The notes beneath the pieces are model-generated. The model was not told the DNA's origin. It searched no databases and saw nothing but the letters and a program-made list of their open reading frames with translations. A stretch of 64,000 bases of DNA from [Clostridium] fimetarium (GTDB lineage Bacteria; Bacillota; Clostridia; Lachnospirales; Lachnospiraceae): contig NZ_FOJI01000006.1 of assembly GCF_900111235.1 (NCBI RefSeq), positions 62,001 through 126,000 of the forward strand, written 5' to 3'. Within the stretch, counting starts at the first letter, position 1, and each line of letters begins with the position of its first letter. This document shows positions 16,612 through 25,737 of this stretch, one piece after another. The translations under genes were made by a program, and so were the position numbers.

Positions 16612-17577
16612 ATGAATCGAATGAGAAGATTACGCGTTAATGAGACTATGAGAAGCTTAGTTAGAGAAACAAGTATTGAAAAATCCGACTTGGTTTATCC
16701 AATATTTATTATAGAAGGGCACAACATAAAAAATCCAATTGATTCCATGCCAGGAATCTTTCAATATTCCATTGATCGATTTGAGGAAGAGCTGGATCGA
16801 ATCATAGGTGTTGGTATTCATGCTATTTTAATATTTGGAATTCCTGAACATAAAGATGAAGTGGGCAGTCAGGCCTATGATGATGAAGGAATCACACAGA
16901 GAGCAATTCGGTTCATTAAGGATAAAGCACCAGATTTGTTAGTGATTGCAGACGTTTGCCTTTGTGAATACACCTCTCACGGCCATTGTGGCTTAATATG
17001 CGACGAGAAAATCATGAATGACGAAACATTGCCACTGTTATCTAAAATGTCAGTCAGTATGGCAAATGCCGGAGCTGATATTATTGCACCGTCAGATATG
17101 ATGGATGGACGAGTAAAGGTTATTAGAGAAGCTTTGGATGAAAATGGATTTAAGGATTTAATGATTATGTCATACAGTGCAAAATATGCATCCGGGTATT
17201 ACTCCCCATTTAGAGATGCCGCACATTCTGCTCCAAGTTTTGGAGATAGAAAAACATATCAAATGGATCCAGCAAATATAAAAGAAGCGATTAGGGAATG
17301 CCTATCAGACATAGAAGAAGGTGCGGACGTTATTATGATTAAGCCAGCCCTTGCTTATTTAGATGTTATCAGGGAAGTGTCAAACCGTACAGATTATCCA
17401 ATTGCAGCCTATAATGTAAGTGGCGAATATTCTATGGTAAAAGCGGCAGCCATGAACGGTTGGATTGATGAAAAGAGAATCGTTATGGAAAATATGATAG
17501 GAATAAAACGTGCTGGTGCAAAAATCATTATTACATATCATGCATTAGATGTTGCAAGATGGCTTGATGAAAAATGA
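16612..17577 (+). CDS. hemB: delta-aminolevulinic acid dehydratase (porphobilinogen synthase)
   Basis: Joins two 5-aminolevulinates into porphobilinogen. With the ATG at 16612 it has 321 residues; an ATG 12 bases earlier is in frame but lacks a SD, while GAGGA sits before 16612. Visible signatures are the Cys-rich zinc site CLCEYTSHGHCGLIC, the segment containing the first Schiff-base Lys (MSYSAKYASGYYSPFRDA) and the second active-site region VIMIKPALAYLDVI. It overlaps the hemL upstream frame by a few bases and is clearly cotranscribed with it. Confidence 0.95.
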   Translation: MNRMRRLRVNETMRSLVRETSIEKSDLVYPIFIIEGHNIKNPIDSMPGIFQYSIDRFEEELDRIIGVGIHAILIFGIPEHKDEVGSQAYDDEGITQRAIRFIKDKAPDLLVIADVCLCEYTSHGHCGLICDEKIMNDETLPLLSKMSVSMANAGADIIAPSDMMDGRVKVIREALDENGFKDLMIMSYSAKYASGYYSPFRDAAHSAPSFGDRKTYQMDPANIKEAIRECLSDIEEGADVIMIKPALAYLDVIREVSNRTDYPIAAYNVSGEYSMVKAAAMNGWIDEKRIVMENMIGIKRAGAKIIITYHALDVARWLDEK

Positions 17578-17594
17578 TAAAGAGGAGCAACAAA

Positions 17595-18875
17595 ATGAAT
17601 TCAAAAATATCGAAAGACCTATTCGAAAAATCTAAAACTTGTATTCTAGGAGGCGTTAATAGCCCTGTCAGAGCATTTCAGGCAGTAAATAGAACTCCAG
17701 TATTTATAGAAAGAGCAAAGGGCTCAAAAATCTATGACGTGGATGGAAATGAATATATTGATTATGTTTGTTCATGGGGACCCTGTATTTTAGGGCATTG
17801 CGAAAAGGGAGTCATTGAAGCTGTACAAAAAGCCTGTGAAAATGGGTTGACCTTTGGTGCACCGACTAAAAATGAGTACATATTAGCGAAGCTGATTCGT
17901 GAGTTAATACCATCTATGGAGATGACGAGACTAGTTAGTTCTGGAACAGAAGCTGTTATGAGTGCTATTCGTGTTGCAAGAGGTTATACAAATCGTGATA
18001 TGATTGTAAAATTTAGAGGTTGCTATCATGGACATTCTGATGGATTGTTGGTGAAGGCAGGTTCTGGAGCGTTAACACAATCAGTGCCAGATAGCAAAGG
18101 AGTTCCGGCTGATTATACAAAAAACACACTAATTGCAGACTATAATAATGAAAAGTCCGTAGAAGACCTATTTGAAAAATATGGTGATACAATAGCAGCA
18201 ATTATAGTGGAACCAGTTGCTGCCAATATGGGGGTTGTACTTCCTAAAAATGGGTTTTTACAATATTTAAGAAACATTACTACAAAGTATAATTCATTGT
18301 TAATTTTTGATGAAGTGATTACTGGATTTCGTTTAAGTATTGGTGGGGCGCAAGAATATTATGGAGTTATTCCTGATTTGACAACTTTGGGGAAAATAGT
18401 AGGCGGTGGAATGCCCGTAGGCGCATATGGCGGAAAGAAAGAGATCATGGATATGGTAGCTCCCATTGGACCAGTTTATCAAGCGGGCACATTGTCTGGT
18501 AATCCAATCGCAACGGCAGCAGGAATCTCAACACTGACAACTCTAAAGAATAATCCAGATATTTATAATAAAATAGAATTACAGACAAACAAGCTTGCAA
18601 AGGCGGCAAAAGATAGATTTGGGGATCAGGTTTCGGTAAATCATATTGGATCCTTAATGAGTATATTCTTTACAAATCAAGAGGTAGTTGATTTTGACAG
18701 TGCAATGACATCAGATACTGAAAATTTCGCGAAGTATTTTGGATATATGTTAGATCATGGGATCTATCAAGCTCCTTCTCAGTATGAAGCCATGTTTATT
18801 TCTAATGCACATAGTGATGAAGATATAGAAAAAACATGTGAGATCATAAGAAATTATACTCAAATCGAAGGCTAG
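17595..18875 (+). CDS. hemL: glutamate-1-semialdehyde 2,1-aminomutase
   Basis: PLP enzyme that turns HemA's product into 5-aminolevulinate. The ATG at 17595, preceded by AGAGGAGC, gives 426 residues, the usual family length; an in-frame ATG at 17574 has no SD. The N-terminal signature GGVNSPVRAFQAVNRTP, the substrate region SSGTEAVMSAIRVARGYT and the PLP-binding Lys267 in TTLGKIVGGGMPVGAYGG are intact. It is the last gene of the siroheme set, completing Glu-tRNA to siroheme in six consecutive genes. Confidence 0.96.
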   Translation: MNSKISKDLFEKSKTCILGGVNSPVRAFQAVNRTPVFIERAKGSKIYDVDGNEYIDYVCSWGPCILGHCEKGVIEAVQKACENGLTFGAPTKNEYILAKLIRELIPSMEMTRLVSSGTEAVMSAIRVARGYTNRDMIVKFRGCYHGHSDGLLVKAGSGALTQSVPDSKGVPADYTKNTLIADYNNEKSVEDLFEKYGDTIAAIIVEPVAANMGVVLPKNGFLQYLRNITTKYNSLLIFDEVITGFRLSIGGAQEYYGVIPDLTTLGKIVGGGMPVGAYGGKKEIMDMVAPIGPVYQAGTLSGNPIATAAGISTLTTLKNNPDIYNKIELQTNKLAKAAKDRFGDQVSVNHIGSLMSIFFTNQEVVDFDSAMTSDTENFAKYFGYMLDHGIYQAPSQYEAMFISNAHSDEDIEKTCEIIRNYTQIEG

Positions 18876-19038
18876 TTATTTTTTGAGCTAATAAGAAAAA
18901 AAATTAAGTGATAAAATATAATACAAAAAGGAAATCGGTAAGGATTTAAATACAGCTTTCAGAATAAATACAATCTATATTTCATAAGATGTATACAAAT
19001 AAGATGTGCGCAGAAGATGCGCAGAAATGAGGGCTGTT

Positions 19039-19521
19039 ATGAAAATAAATATTAGTAATGTTAAGTGGAAAGAATTAATCGTTAGTGTTGCAATCAGTCT
19101 AGGGGTCGGTGCGTTATCGGGATATTTGACTAAAAACAGCATGTCCTTGTATCAAGAATTAGTAAAACCTCCATTGACTCCACCTGGATGGATTTTCCCC
19201 GTTGTATGGACAATCTTGTTTGCTTTGATGGGGATTTCTGCATATCTAATCTATATTTCGGATTCCAAGGATAAGGTTCAAGCATTACAAATATATGCAA
19301 TTCAGTTAATGTTGAATTTTTTTTGGTCCTTGGTATTCTTTAACATGCAGGCATACTTATTAGCATTTTTGATTTTAATATTCCTATGGATTTCTATTAT
19401 TGCTATGATCAAAATATTCTATGAAATTAATCCAATTGCAGGGAAACTTCAAATTCCATATTTGTTGTGGGTTACGTTTGCAGGTTATTTAAATTTGGCA
19501 ATATATTTTTTGAATAGGTAA
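19039..19521 (+). CDS. tspO: TspO/MBR family tryptophan-rich sensory protein
   Basis: A 160-residue membrane protein with five predicted helices. The family signature is strong: LVKPPLTPPGWIFPVVWTIL, then a tail with NFFWSLVFFNMQ and an aromatic-rich final helix. TspO proteins bind porphyrins and, in some bacteria, promote their photooxidation or degradation. Its position 160 bases after a tetrapyrrole operon fits control or disposal of porphyrin intermediates. Upstream in-frame GTG/ATG codons exist (19006, 19027), but GAGGG lies five bases before 19039. The role is inferred. Confidence 0.9.
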   Translation: MKINISNVKWKELIVSVAISLGVGALSGYLTKNSMSLYQELVKPPLTPPGWIFPVVWTILFALMGISAYLIYISDSKDKVQALQIYAIQLMLNFFWSLVFFNMQAYLLAFLILIFLWISIIAMIKIFYEINPIAGKLQIPYLLWVTFAGYLNLAIYFLNR

Positions 19522-19627
19522 CTTTATGAGGGTGAGTTAAGGATGAATTGTAATAATTTACAAAAAATATACTAGCTAAATCTTATGAAAAAGAGTATAA
19601 TTAGTATAACAATTGGAGGTGAATATT

Positions 19628-19735
19628 ATGGGAGACAAAAGTCCGAAAAATAGAGAGCAAAAAAAACCAAAAGCTGACAAAAAAGTTAGCTCTATTATCT
19701 CTTCAGCAGTAGCACCAGCAAAAAAATCTAAATAA
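19628..19735 (+). CDS. 35-residue basic MGDKSP-type small protein
   Basis: Sequence begins MGDKSPKNREQKKPKADKK and ends with SSAVAPAKKSK; a third of the residues are lysine or arginine. The opening MGDKSP recalls a widespread family of uncharacterised tiny basic proteins. A very good SD (TTGGAGGTGAATATT) precedes the ATG, a TATAAT-like box is at 19596-19601, and a strong terminator begins 33 bases after the stop. It therefore looks like an independent, expressed monocistronic gene. Function unknown; nucleic-acid binding is only a guess from charge. Confidence 0.8.
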   Translation: MGDKSPKNREQKKPKADKKVSSIISSAVAPAKKSK

Positions 19736-19767
19736 TAAGGATACAAGAATATTTTATAAGTGTTTTT

Positions 19768-19832
19768 AATAGGGATAAGTTAGAAAACCTAGGGTACATT
19801 ATAGGTCTTACTAATTTTATCCCTATTTTTTT
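19768..19832 (+). terminator. terminator of the 35-residue gene, overlapping the end of the flippase gene
   Basis: An 11-bp perfect stem (AATAGGGATAA 19768-19778 with TTATCCCTATT 19817-19827) with inner partial pairing runs into seven T's. The T-run is only on the plus strand. The stop codon of the converging flippase gene (19823-19825) lies inside the right arm. Confidence 0.85.
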
Positions 19833-21310
19833 GCCTTTTTCATCAAAGGTGAATTGAAATAATAAAATCCACAATATAAGAGAGTTGTAACGGCGGCGCC
19901 GATTAAAAGTCTAATCATTTCAGATGAAATCTGGCTTTCCCGTAATGGAAAATATACAATTAAAGAGATTCCAATCGATAATATCACGCATAAAACTGGA
20001 ATGATTATAGAATGAAATGGGTTAAAACTAATTTTGTAGTTTCGAATGATATAGATAATATGCGCAGAGCATACATAAACTTGACTTAAAAGTAATCCCC
20101 ACATATATCCGACAATTCCATAATGAGGAACAAATATGATCAAAAAAACAATTCGAATTAAAATACCAATTGTATTTTGAATACAAGTTATGGTAGTTTT
20201 ACCAAGACCATTTAAGATACTACCTAAAGTTGTTGCGATATACAAGAATGGACATAGCCATGCAAGAACCGTAACAAAATATCCTACACTTTGATTGTGA
20301 AAAAGTAATGCACCAATACGACCACCATAGACAATGAACAAGGCAGTAAAAAAGAAACCCATTATAAGACTATATTTCAATGAATTGCTGATGGTATATG
20401 AAATTTTCTTTGCGTTATTGTCTGCTTGCGCTTTTGATACGGTAGGAAGCAAGAAGACAGAGACAGAGTTCGTAATTGTTGAGGGAAAGAGAATGAGAGG
20501 GAAAGCCATTCCTGTCAGCACTCCATATACGCTTAAAGCTTCAGAAGTATTTAGTCCATATACAATAAGTTGAGCTGGTATAAGAATTGCCTCACCACCT
20601 TGTAGAAGTGTTAATAATATTCGATTTGCGGATAAGGGAAGTGCCATGGTTATAATTTTTTTTATTTCCATGAATATTCCATTAAAAACAAAATTGAAAT
20701 TCTTTCTGAATATCAAAGTGATGGAAACAAAGATGCAAGAAGCCATTTCGCCGGCTACTAGCCCATAAGTAGCGACAATTGCTGTTATTGGTCTATGTAT
20801 GCTGATAAAATATGCGATTATGAAATATACAATACCAACGCGTAGCGTTTGCTCAATAAGTTGAGATAATGCAGGAACTGCAGCTTTTTTTAGCCCATAG
20901 TAATATCCATTAATACAGTTTTCAATACAAATAAAAGGTACTGCGAAAGCAATAATTCGAATTAAATAGGAACAAGAAGAATTAAGAAAAATATTTGTGG
21001 CGATATAGTCTGCATTTATATAAATGATAAAGGTCATAAAAATTGATAATGAACAGGATAAAATAATGCCAGATATTAAAGTAAGGCTAGAATTTCTACT
21101 GGTAGCAACATATTTTGATATTGCAGTTTCAATTCCTCCGACGCAGATTGCAAAGGACAAACCTACAATAGGAAGTACTAGCTGATATAATCCCATTCCC
21201 TCGGAACCAATTGCATTCGAAAGAAATATTCTGTAATAAAAGCCGATTAATCGGCTTATTAGTCCAGCTACAGTTAATATAAAAGTGCCTCGGATAATCG
21301 AACTTTTCAT
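19823..21310 (-). CDS. SpoVB/MurJ-like polysaccharide flippase (MOP superfamily)
   Basis: A 495-residue integral membrane protein with about 14 hydrophobic helices. The N-terminus MKSSIIRGTFILTVAGLISR and the segment RIFLSNAIGSEGMGLYQLVLP are typical of SpoVB/YtgP/MurJ transporters, which flip lipid-linked precursors such as lipid II across the membrane. In spore formers SpoVB acts in cortex synthesis, but several paralogues usually exist, so spoVB itself is not certain. An SD-like GGAGAT precedes the ATG. It is divergent from the iscR-type gene; the 188-base gap is A/T-rich. Confidence 0.88.
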   Translation of the reverse strand: MKSSIIRGTFILTVAGLISRLIGFYYRIFLSNAIGSEGMGLYQLVLPIVGLSFAICVGGIETAISKYVATSRNSSLTLISGIILSCSLSIFMTFIIYINADYIATNIFLNSSCSYLIRIIAFAVPFICIENCINGYYYGLKKAAVPALSQLIEQTLRVGIVYFIIAYFISIHRPITAIVATYGLVAGEMASCIFVSITLIFRKNFNFVFNGIFMEIKKIITMALPLSANRILLTLLQGGEAILIPAQLIVYGLNTSEALSVYGVLTGMAFPLILFPSTITNSVSVFLLPTVSKAQADNNAKKISYTISNSLKYSLIMGFFFTALFIVYGGRIGALLFHNQSVGYFVTVLAWLCPFLYIATTLGSILNGLGKTTITCIQNTIGILIRIVFLIIFVPHYGIVGYMWGLLLSQVYVCSAHIIYIIRNYKISFNPFHSIIIPVLCVILSIGISLIVYFPLRESQISSEMIRLLIGAAVTTLLYCGFYYFNSPLMKKAKK

Positions 21311-21413
21311 AGTATCTCCGAAAAAATAATATATATATCATTATATTGATAGACTGCATATTATATTATAGGTATTTTAAAATTAATTTTTTTCGTTTTT
21401 TTGAAATATATAC

Positions 21414-21442
21414 TTGACATATGTATGACCTAAGTGTAGACT
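21414..21442 (+). promoter_or_regulatory. promoter of the isc operon
   Basis: TTGACA at 21414-21419, a 17-base spacer and TAGACT at 21437-21442. The predicted start near 21449 falls at the edge of the palindrome at 21451-21475, so bound repressor would block initiation. Confidence 0.75.
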
Positions 21443-21450
21443 AACAATTA

Positions 21451-21475
21451 AATCCCGACTAATTTGGTGGGGTAT
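21451..21475. promoter_or_regulatory. candidate Rrf2/IscR operator
   Basis: An imperfect palindrome with CCCGAC...GTGGGG halves around an A/T core (AATCCCGACTAATTTGGTGG and onward). It resembles IscR type-1 sites, overlaps the predicted transcription start, and lies just before an IscR-like gene, which fits autoregulation. Confidence 0.6.
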
Positions 21476-21498
21476 TGAAAGTAGGGGTGAAAAAACTT

Positions 21499-21906
21499 AT
21501 GAAAATGTCTACAAAAGCTAGATATGGACTAAGAGCATTGATTGATTTGGCGAGTAATAGTCAAGAAGGTCCTGTATCCATTAACAGTATTGCTGAAAGA
21601 CAGAAAATTTCAGAAAGTTATCTGGAACAGCTGTTAGCAAAATTACGTAAAGCAGACATTGTGAAAAGTGTAAGAGGATCACAAGGTGGATATGTTTTAG
21701 CCAGAGATGCAGAAAATATATCGGTTGGAGATGTTTTACGAACACTGGAGGGCAATTTGAATCCAGTTGAGTGCCCGTTAATTAATGATGAAGTTGATTG
21801 TAATGATGAAGATAAATGTGTAAGCAAGTATGTTTGGAAAAAGGTTAATGATAGTATTAATGAAACAGTTGACCACATTACAATAGGTGAATTATTACGT
21901 CGTTGA
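21499..21906 (+). CDS. iscR: Rrf2-family regulator, IscR-like
   Basis: A 135-residue winged-helix regulator. The N-terminal text MSTKARYGLRALIDLA and the wing/recognition part KLRKADIVKSVRGSQGGYVLAR are Rrf2 hallmarks. Three cysteines (Cys92, Cys101, Cys107) in NPVECPLINDEVDCNDEDKC sit where IscR binds a [2Fe-2S] cluster, with spacing x8/x5 instead of the E. coli x5/x5. It is the first gene of an iscS-iscU-mnmA operon, so it most likely senses Fe-S status and represses its own operon. The start is ATG 21499 (AGGGGTG upstream); TTG 21475 is in frame but lies in the operator. CymR, the cysteine regulator, is an alternative, but CymR lacks these cysteines. Confidence 0.88.
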   Translation: MKMSTKARYGLRALIDLASNSQEGPVSINSIAERQKISESYLEQLLAKLRKADIVKSVRGSQGGYVLARDAENISVGDVLRTLEGNLNPVECPLINDEVDCNDEDKCVSKYVWKKVNDSINETVDHITIGELLRR

Positions 21907-21951
21907 AAATAATGTTAAATTATTAATATATTTTTATAAAGGAGAAAAACT

Positions 21952-23136
21952 ATGGAGAAAAAAATTATTTATTTGGATAATGCAGCAACCACAGCTGTAA
22001 AACCAGCAGTATTAGAGGCTATGATCCCATATTTTACAGAAAAGTTTGGTAACCCTTCAAGTATTTACAGCATTTCTGCAGATAATAAAAAGGATATTAC
22101 TGAGGCAAGAGAGACAATTGCAAAAACAATTAATACAGAAGCAGAAAACATATATTTTACTGCCGGTGGTTCAGAGTCAGATAACTGGGCACTTAAGGCT
22201 ACTGCAGAAGCTTATGGAAATAAGGGTAAGCATATTATTACAACTAAGATAGAACATCATGCAATACTTCATACTTGTGATTATCTTGCAGAAAAAGGAT
22301 TTGAAATCACCTACCTAGATGTTGATGAAAATGGTTTAATTAAACTTGACCAATTGAAAAAAGCAATAAGACCAGATACAATCCTTATTTCAATTATGTT
22401 TGCCAATAATGAAATCGGTACGATTCAGCCAATTGCTGAAATTGGTAAGATAGCAAAAGAAAATGGTATATTGTTTCATACAGACGCAGTTCAAGCATAT
22501 ACACAAGTGCCAATAGATGTTGATGCGTTGAATATCGATATGTTAAGTACGAGCGGACACAAAATCAATGGCCCTAAGGGAATTGGTTTCTTATACATCA
22601 GAAAAGGTGTTAAGATACACTCATTTGTACATGGTGGAGCGCAGGAAAGAAAAAGAAGAGCTGGTACTGAAAATGTTCCTGGTATTATTGGAATGGCTAA
22701 AGCAGCTGAAATTGCTACAGGTAATATGAAGGAAAGAACAGAAGAAGAAATAAAACTAAGAGATTATTTAATTGACAGAGTACTTTTAGAAGTTCCATAT
22801 GCTAGATTAAATGGTGACAGGTACAAGAGACTTCCTAATAATTTCAATGTAAGTTTCCAATTCATTGAAGGCGAGTCACTACTCATTATGCTTGATATGG
22901 AAGGAATATGTGGATCAAGTGGTTCCGCTTGTACATCAGGCTCACTAGACCCATCACATGTGCTTTTAGCAATTGGACTTCCTCATGAAATTGCACACGG
23001 TTCATTAAGACTTACGTTGAGTGATGAAACAACAAAAGAAGATATTGATTTTGTAATTGAAACAATTAAAAAAATTGTGGAAAGACTAAGAAATATGTCA
23101 CCACTTTATGAGGATTTTATGAACACCAATAAATAA
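21952..23136 (+). CDS. iscS: cysteine desulfurase, IscS/NifS type
   Basis: PLP enzyme that removes sulfur from cysteine and hands it to IscU and MnmA as a persulfide. It has 394 residues. IYLDNAATTAVKPAVLEAM at the start, the PLP-binding Lys204 in STSGHKINGPKG and the catalytic Cys327 in SSGSACTSGSLDPSHVL are all present. That loop is the long type-I form able to serve several acceptors. AAGGAG lies before the ATG. The downstream scaffold and thiouridylase are its two expected partners. Confidence 0.96.
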   Translation: MEKKIIYLDNAATTAVKPAVLEAMIPYFTEKFGNPSSIYSISADNKKDITEARETIAKTINTEAENIYFTAGGSESDNWALKATAEAYGNKGKHIITTKIEHHAILHTCDYLAEKGFEITYLDVDENGLIKLDQLKKAIRPDTILISIMFANNEIGTIQPIAEIGKIAKENGILFHTDAVQAYTQVPIDVDALNIDMLSTSGHKINGPKGIGFLYIRKGVKIHSFVHGGAQERKRRAGTENVPGIIGMAKAAEIATGNMKERTEEEIKLRDYLIDRVLLEVPYARLNGDRYKRLPNNFNVSFQFIEGESLLIMLDMEGICGSSGSACTSGSLDPSHVLLAIGLPHEIAHGSLRLTLSDETTKEDIDFVIETIKKIVERLRNMSPLYEDFMNTNK

Positions 23137-23163
23137 GATAAATCCAGACGGAGGATAAATTAT

Positions 23164-23601
23164 ATGTATAGTGAAAAAGTTATGGACCATTTCCAAAACC
23201 CAAGAAATGTTGGAGAAATAGAAAATGCAAGTGGTGTAGGTACAGTAGGAAATGCAAAATGTGGTGATATCATGAGAATATATTTGGATATTGATGAAAA
23301 CAATATCATAAATGATTGTAAATTCAAAACATTTGGATGCGGAGCAGCAGTTGCAACAAGTAGTATGGCTACAGAATTAGTGAAGGGTAAGTCGATTAAT
23401 GAAGCCCTTGAGATTACAAATAAAGCGGTAATGGAAGCACTTGATGGACTTCCACCAATTAAAGTACACTGCTCCCTACTTGCAGAAGAAGCAATCCATG
23501 CAGCACTTTGGGATTATGCTGAAAAGAATGATATTAAAATTGAAGGTCTTACGAAACCCAAATCAGATATCGGTGAAACTGTAGAAGAGGAAAATTATTA
23601 A
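23164..23601 (+). CDS. iscU: Fe-S cluster scaffold, IscU/NifU N-terminal type
   Basis: Scaffold on which IscS-derived sulfur and iron are assembled into clusters. At 145 residues it shows [20 protein letters not shown] and the three ligand cysteines in GNAKCGD, FGCGAA and [12 protein letters not shown]. The Asp next to the first Cys is retained. It is slightly longer than E. coli IscU, with an acidic C-terminal tail. Its stop codon shares a base with the mnmA start, so translation is coupled. Confidence 0.95.
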   Translation: MYSEKVMDHFQNPRNVGEIENASGVGTVGNAKCGDIMRIYLDIDENNIINDCKFKTFGCGAAVATSSMATELVKGKSINEALEITNKAVMEALDGLPPIKVHCSLLAEEAIHAALWDYAEKNDIKIEGLTKPKSDIGETVEEENY

Positions 23602-24671
23602 TGAAAAAAGTCGTAGTTGGGATGTCAGGTGGCGTTGATTCTTCGGTAGCAGCATATTTATTGAAAGAACAAGGATATGATGTAATCGGAGTAACAATGC
23701 AAATCTGGCAGGATGAAGACAATGTGGTAGTGGAAGAAAATGGTGGATGCTGTGGTCTTAGCGCCGTTGAAGACGCTAGGCGTGTAGCTAACCAACTAGG
23801 AATCCCATATTATGTAATGAATTTTAAAAATGAGTTCAAAGAAAAGGTAATGGATTATTTTGTTGCAGAGTATTTAAAAGGGAAAACCCCTAATCCTTGC
23901 ATAGCATGTAATCGTTATGTAAAATGGGAATCACTTTTAAAGAGAAGCTTGGATATTGGTGCAGATTATATTGCAACGGGTCATTATGCAAGAATCGGTC
24001 AGTTACCGAATGGTAGATTTGCTATTAAAAATTCAGTTACTGCTGCAAAAGATCAAACATATGCATTATATAACCTGACTCAGGATCAACTGGCACATAC
24101 ACTTATGCCAGTGGGTGAATATGAAAAAGATCATATAAGGAAAATAGCACAAGAAATAGGCCTTATGGTTGCAAATAAGCCAGATAGCCAGGAAATATGT
24201 TTTGTTCCAGATGATGATTATGCAGGATTTATAGAACGAGAAACGAATATTAAGAGCATGCCAGGGAATTTTATCAACTCAAAAGGTGAAGTTTTAGGCA
24301 AACATAAAGGGATTGTTCATTATACAGTTGGACAGCGAAAAAGGTTAGGAATTGCTTTGGGACATCCTGTATTTGTAACCAAGATTTGTCCGGAAACGAA
24401 CGAAGTTGTATTAGGTGAAAATGAAGATGTATTTACACAAAAACTCTATGCAAATAACTTGAACTTTATGTCTGTTGAAAAGTTAGAAGGGCCAATGCGT
24501 GTTAAAGCTAAGATTAGATATGGCCATGCTGGTGGAGCTTGTACAATTAATTTGGTTGACGACGATACAGTAGAATGCATATTTGATGAAAAGCAAAGAG
24601 CTATAACACCAGGACAAGCAGTCGTTTTTTATGATGGCGATTATGTACTTGGTGGAGGAACTATCCTATAA
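23601..24671 (+). CDS. mnmA: tRNA-specific 2-thiouridylase
   Basis: Installs the 2-thio group on U34 of tRNA-Lys, -Glu and -Gln using sulfur from IscS and ATP. It has 356 residues. The PP-loop [15 protein letters not shown] is near the start, the first catalytic Cys is in [13 protein letters not shown] and the second in [15 protein letters not shown]. The conserved target-site region [14 protein letters not shown] and the C-terminal beta-barrel are present. The iscS-iscU-mnmA order is common in Firmicutes. A strong hairpin ends the operon. Confidence 0.96.
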   Translation: MKKVVVGMSGGVDSSVAAYLLKEQGYDVIGVTMQIWQDEDNVVVEENGGCCGLSAVEDARRVANQLGIPYYVMNFKNEFKEKVMDYFVAEYLKGKTPNPCIACNRYVKWESLLKRSLDIGADYIATGHYARIGQLPNGRFAIKNSVTAAKDQTYALYNLTQDQLAHTLMPVGEYEKDHIRKIAQEIGLMVANKPDSQEICFVPDDDYAGFIERETNIKSMPGNFINSKGEVLGKHKGIVHYTVGQRKRLGIALGHPVFVTKICPETNEVVLGENEDVFTQKLYANNLNFMSVEKLEGPMRVKAKIRYGHAGGACTINLVDDDTVECIFDEKQRAITPGQAVVFYDGDYVLGGGTIL

Positions 24672-24698
24672 ATCTCAATTTAAAATACACATTACATC

Positions 24699-24735
24699 AC
24701 AAAATCTCGCGGACGATAAGGTCAGCGAGATTTTG
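24699..24735. terminator. bidirectional-type terminator between mnmA and the PHP gene
   Basis: A perfect 12-bp stem ACAAAATCTCGC/GCGAGATTTTGT (24699-24710 with 24724-24735). Because each arm carries A's outside and T's outside the other, it can act on both converging transcripts. Confidence 0.85.
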
Positions 24736-24776
24736 TATTATAAGCTTGGAATTTGAACGAATGAGCAAATCCTTAC

Positions 24777-25598
24777 CTAAATTTTAATGAATTCAGGTTT
24801 CCTATTTTTGAAAATTGTATAGTAGTCAAAACCACTAGACTTCAGGATTTCAGGGACTTTTTCAAAAGCATACGCCAAATGTTCTGGTTTGTGTCCGTCA
24901 GAACCAATCGTAATGATTTCACCACCTAATTCTTTGTATTTTTTTATGATATCGCTACTAGGATGAGTTTGATCTAGGCCATATTTAAATCCTGAGGTAT
25001 TCATTTCAATGCCTTTTCCCTTTTGAATCAAAAGTGATAATGCCTCATCAATAATGTCAGAATAATCTAAATATTTATAAACGAAATTCTTATCAGGGAT
25101 GTATCTTTTAATATAATCAATATGACCATAAACATCAAACTTGTCACAAACCTTTATGTTTTCTAGGATACTTAGAAAGTATTGCGCAATCCCTTCTTTA
25201 ATCGTAATTCCATCCCAATAACTCTTGAAATATGGATCAGTACCATTTACAAGATGAGAAGAACCAATAATGAAATCAAAATTGTATTCGTTGCCAAAAT
25301 TATTAATTATTGGTGCTAAATGCTTTTGAAGTCCTTGTTCTAGACCAATGTATATAGGGAAAATACCTTCATAGTGGACTTTCAGTTCAATCATTTCTTT
25401 CATATAAGAGGGTAAATCTAATAAAAACTCTACATTTCCATTTTCTGATGGATAATCAAAGTCATTGTGATCTGTAAAACATATTGAAGAAAGTCCAAGT
25501 TCTATCGCTTTTGTGACCATACTTTCGGGAGTTGATTTTGAATCAGAAGAAAAATAGGTATGTAGATGAAAATCAGATAAATTTAAAAATTGATTCAT
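24777..25598 (-). CDS. PHP-domain phosphatase, histidinol-phosphatase (HisK) type
   Basis: A 273-residue PHP-family metal-dependent phosphoesterase. The metal ligands appear in SDFHLHTYFSSD, FTDHNDFDY, GSSHLVNG, YGHIDYIKRY and the final TIGSDGHKPEHLA, the order seen in HisJ/HisK histidinol-phosphatases. GGAGG precedes the ATG on the minus strand. Histidine biosynthesis is plausible, since hisH and hisF occur 17 kb away, but PHP phosphatases of other substrates look alike. It converges on the isc operon. Confidence 0.83.
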   Translation of the reverse strand: MNQFLNLSDFHLHTYFSSDSKSTPESMVTKAIELGLSSICFTDHNDFDYPSENGNVEFLLDLPSYMKEMIELKVHYEGIFPIYIGLEQGLQKHLAPIINNFGNEYNFDFIIGSSHLVNGTDPYFKSYWDGITIKEGIAQYFLSILENIKVCDKFDVYGHIDYIKRYIPDKNFVYKYLDYSDIIDEALSLLIQKGKGIEMNTSGFKYGLDQTHPSSDIIKKYKELGGEIITIGSDGHKPEHLAYAFEKVPEILKSSGFDYYTIFKNRKPEFIKI

Positions 25599-25675
25599 AA
25601 AAGCACCTCCAAAAATCTCATTTATAGTTAGTTGTTTGTATTATAGATTAATCCGATTTTATAGTCAAATATTAA

Positions 25676-25709
25676 AATAAACAAGAGACGTTAGCTTGCG
25701 CAACGTCCC
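25676..25709 (-). terminator. terminator of the pectate lyase gene
   Basis: Read on the minus strand, GGGACGTT pairs with AACGTCTC (one G-U pair) around a 9-nt loop, followed by TTGTTTATTTT. It lies 29 bases after the stop. Confidence 0.8.
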
Positions 25710-25737
25710 TTGCAGTTAAATAATACAAATTACCTGT

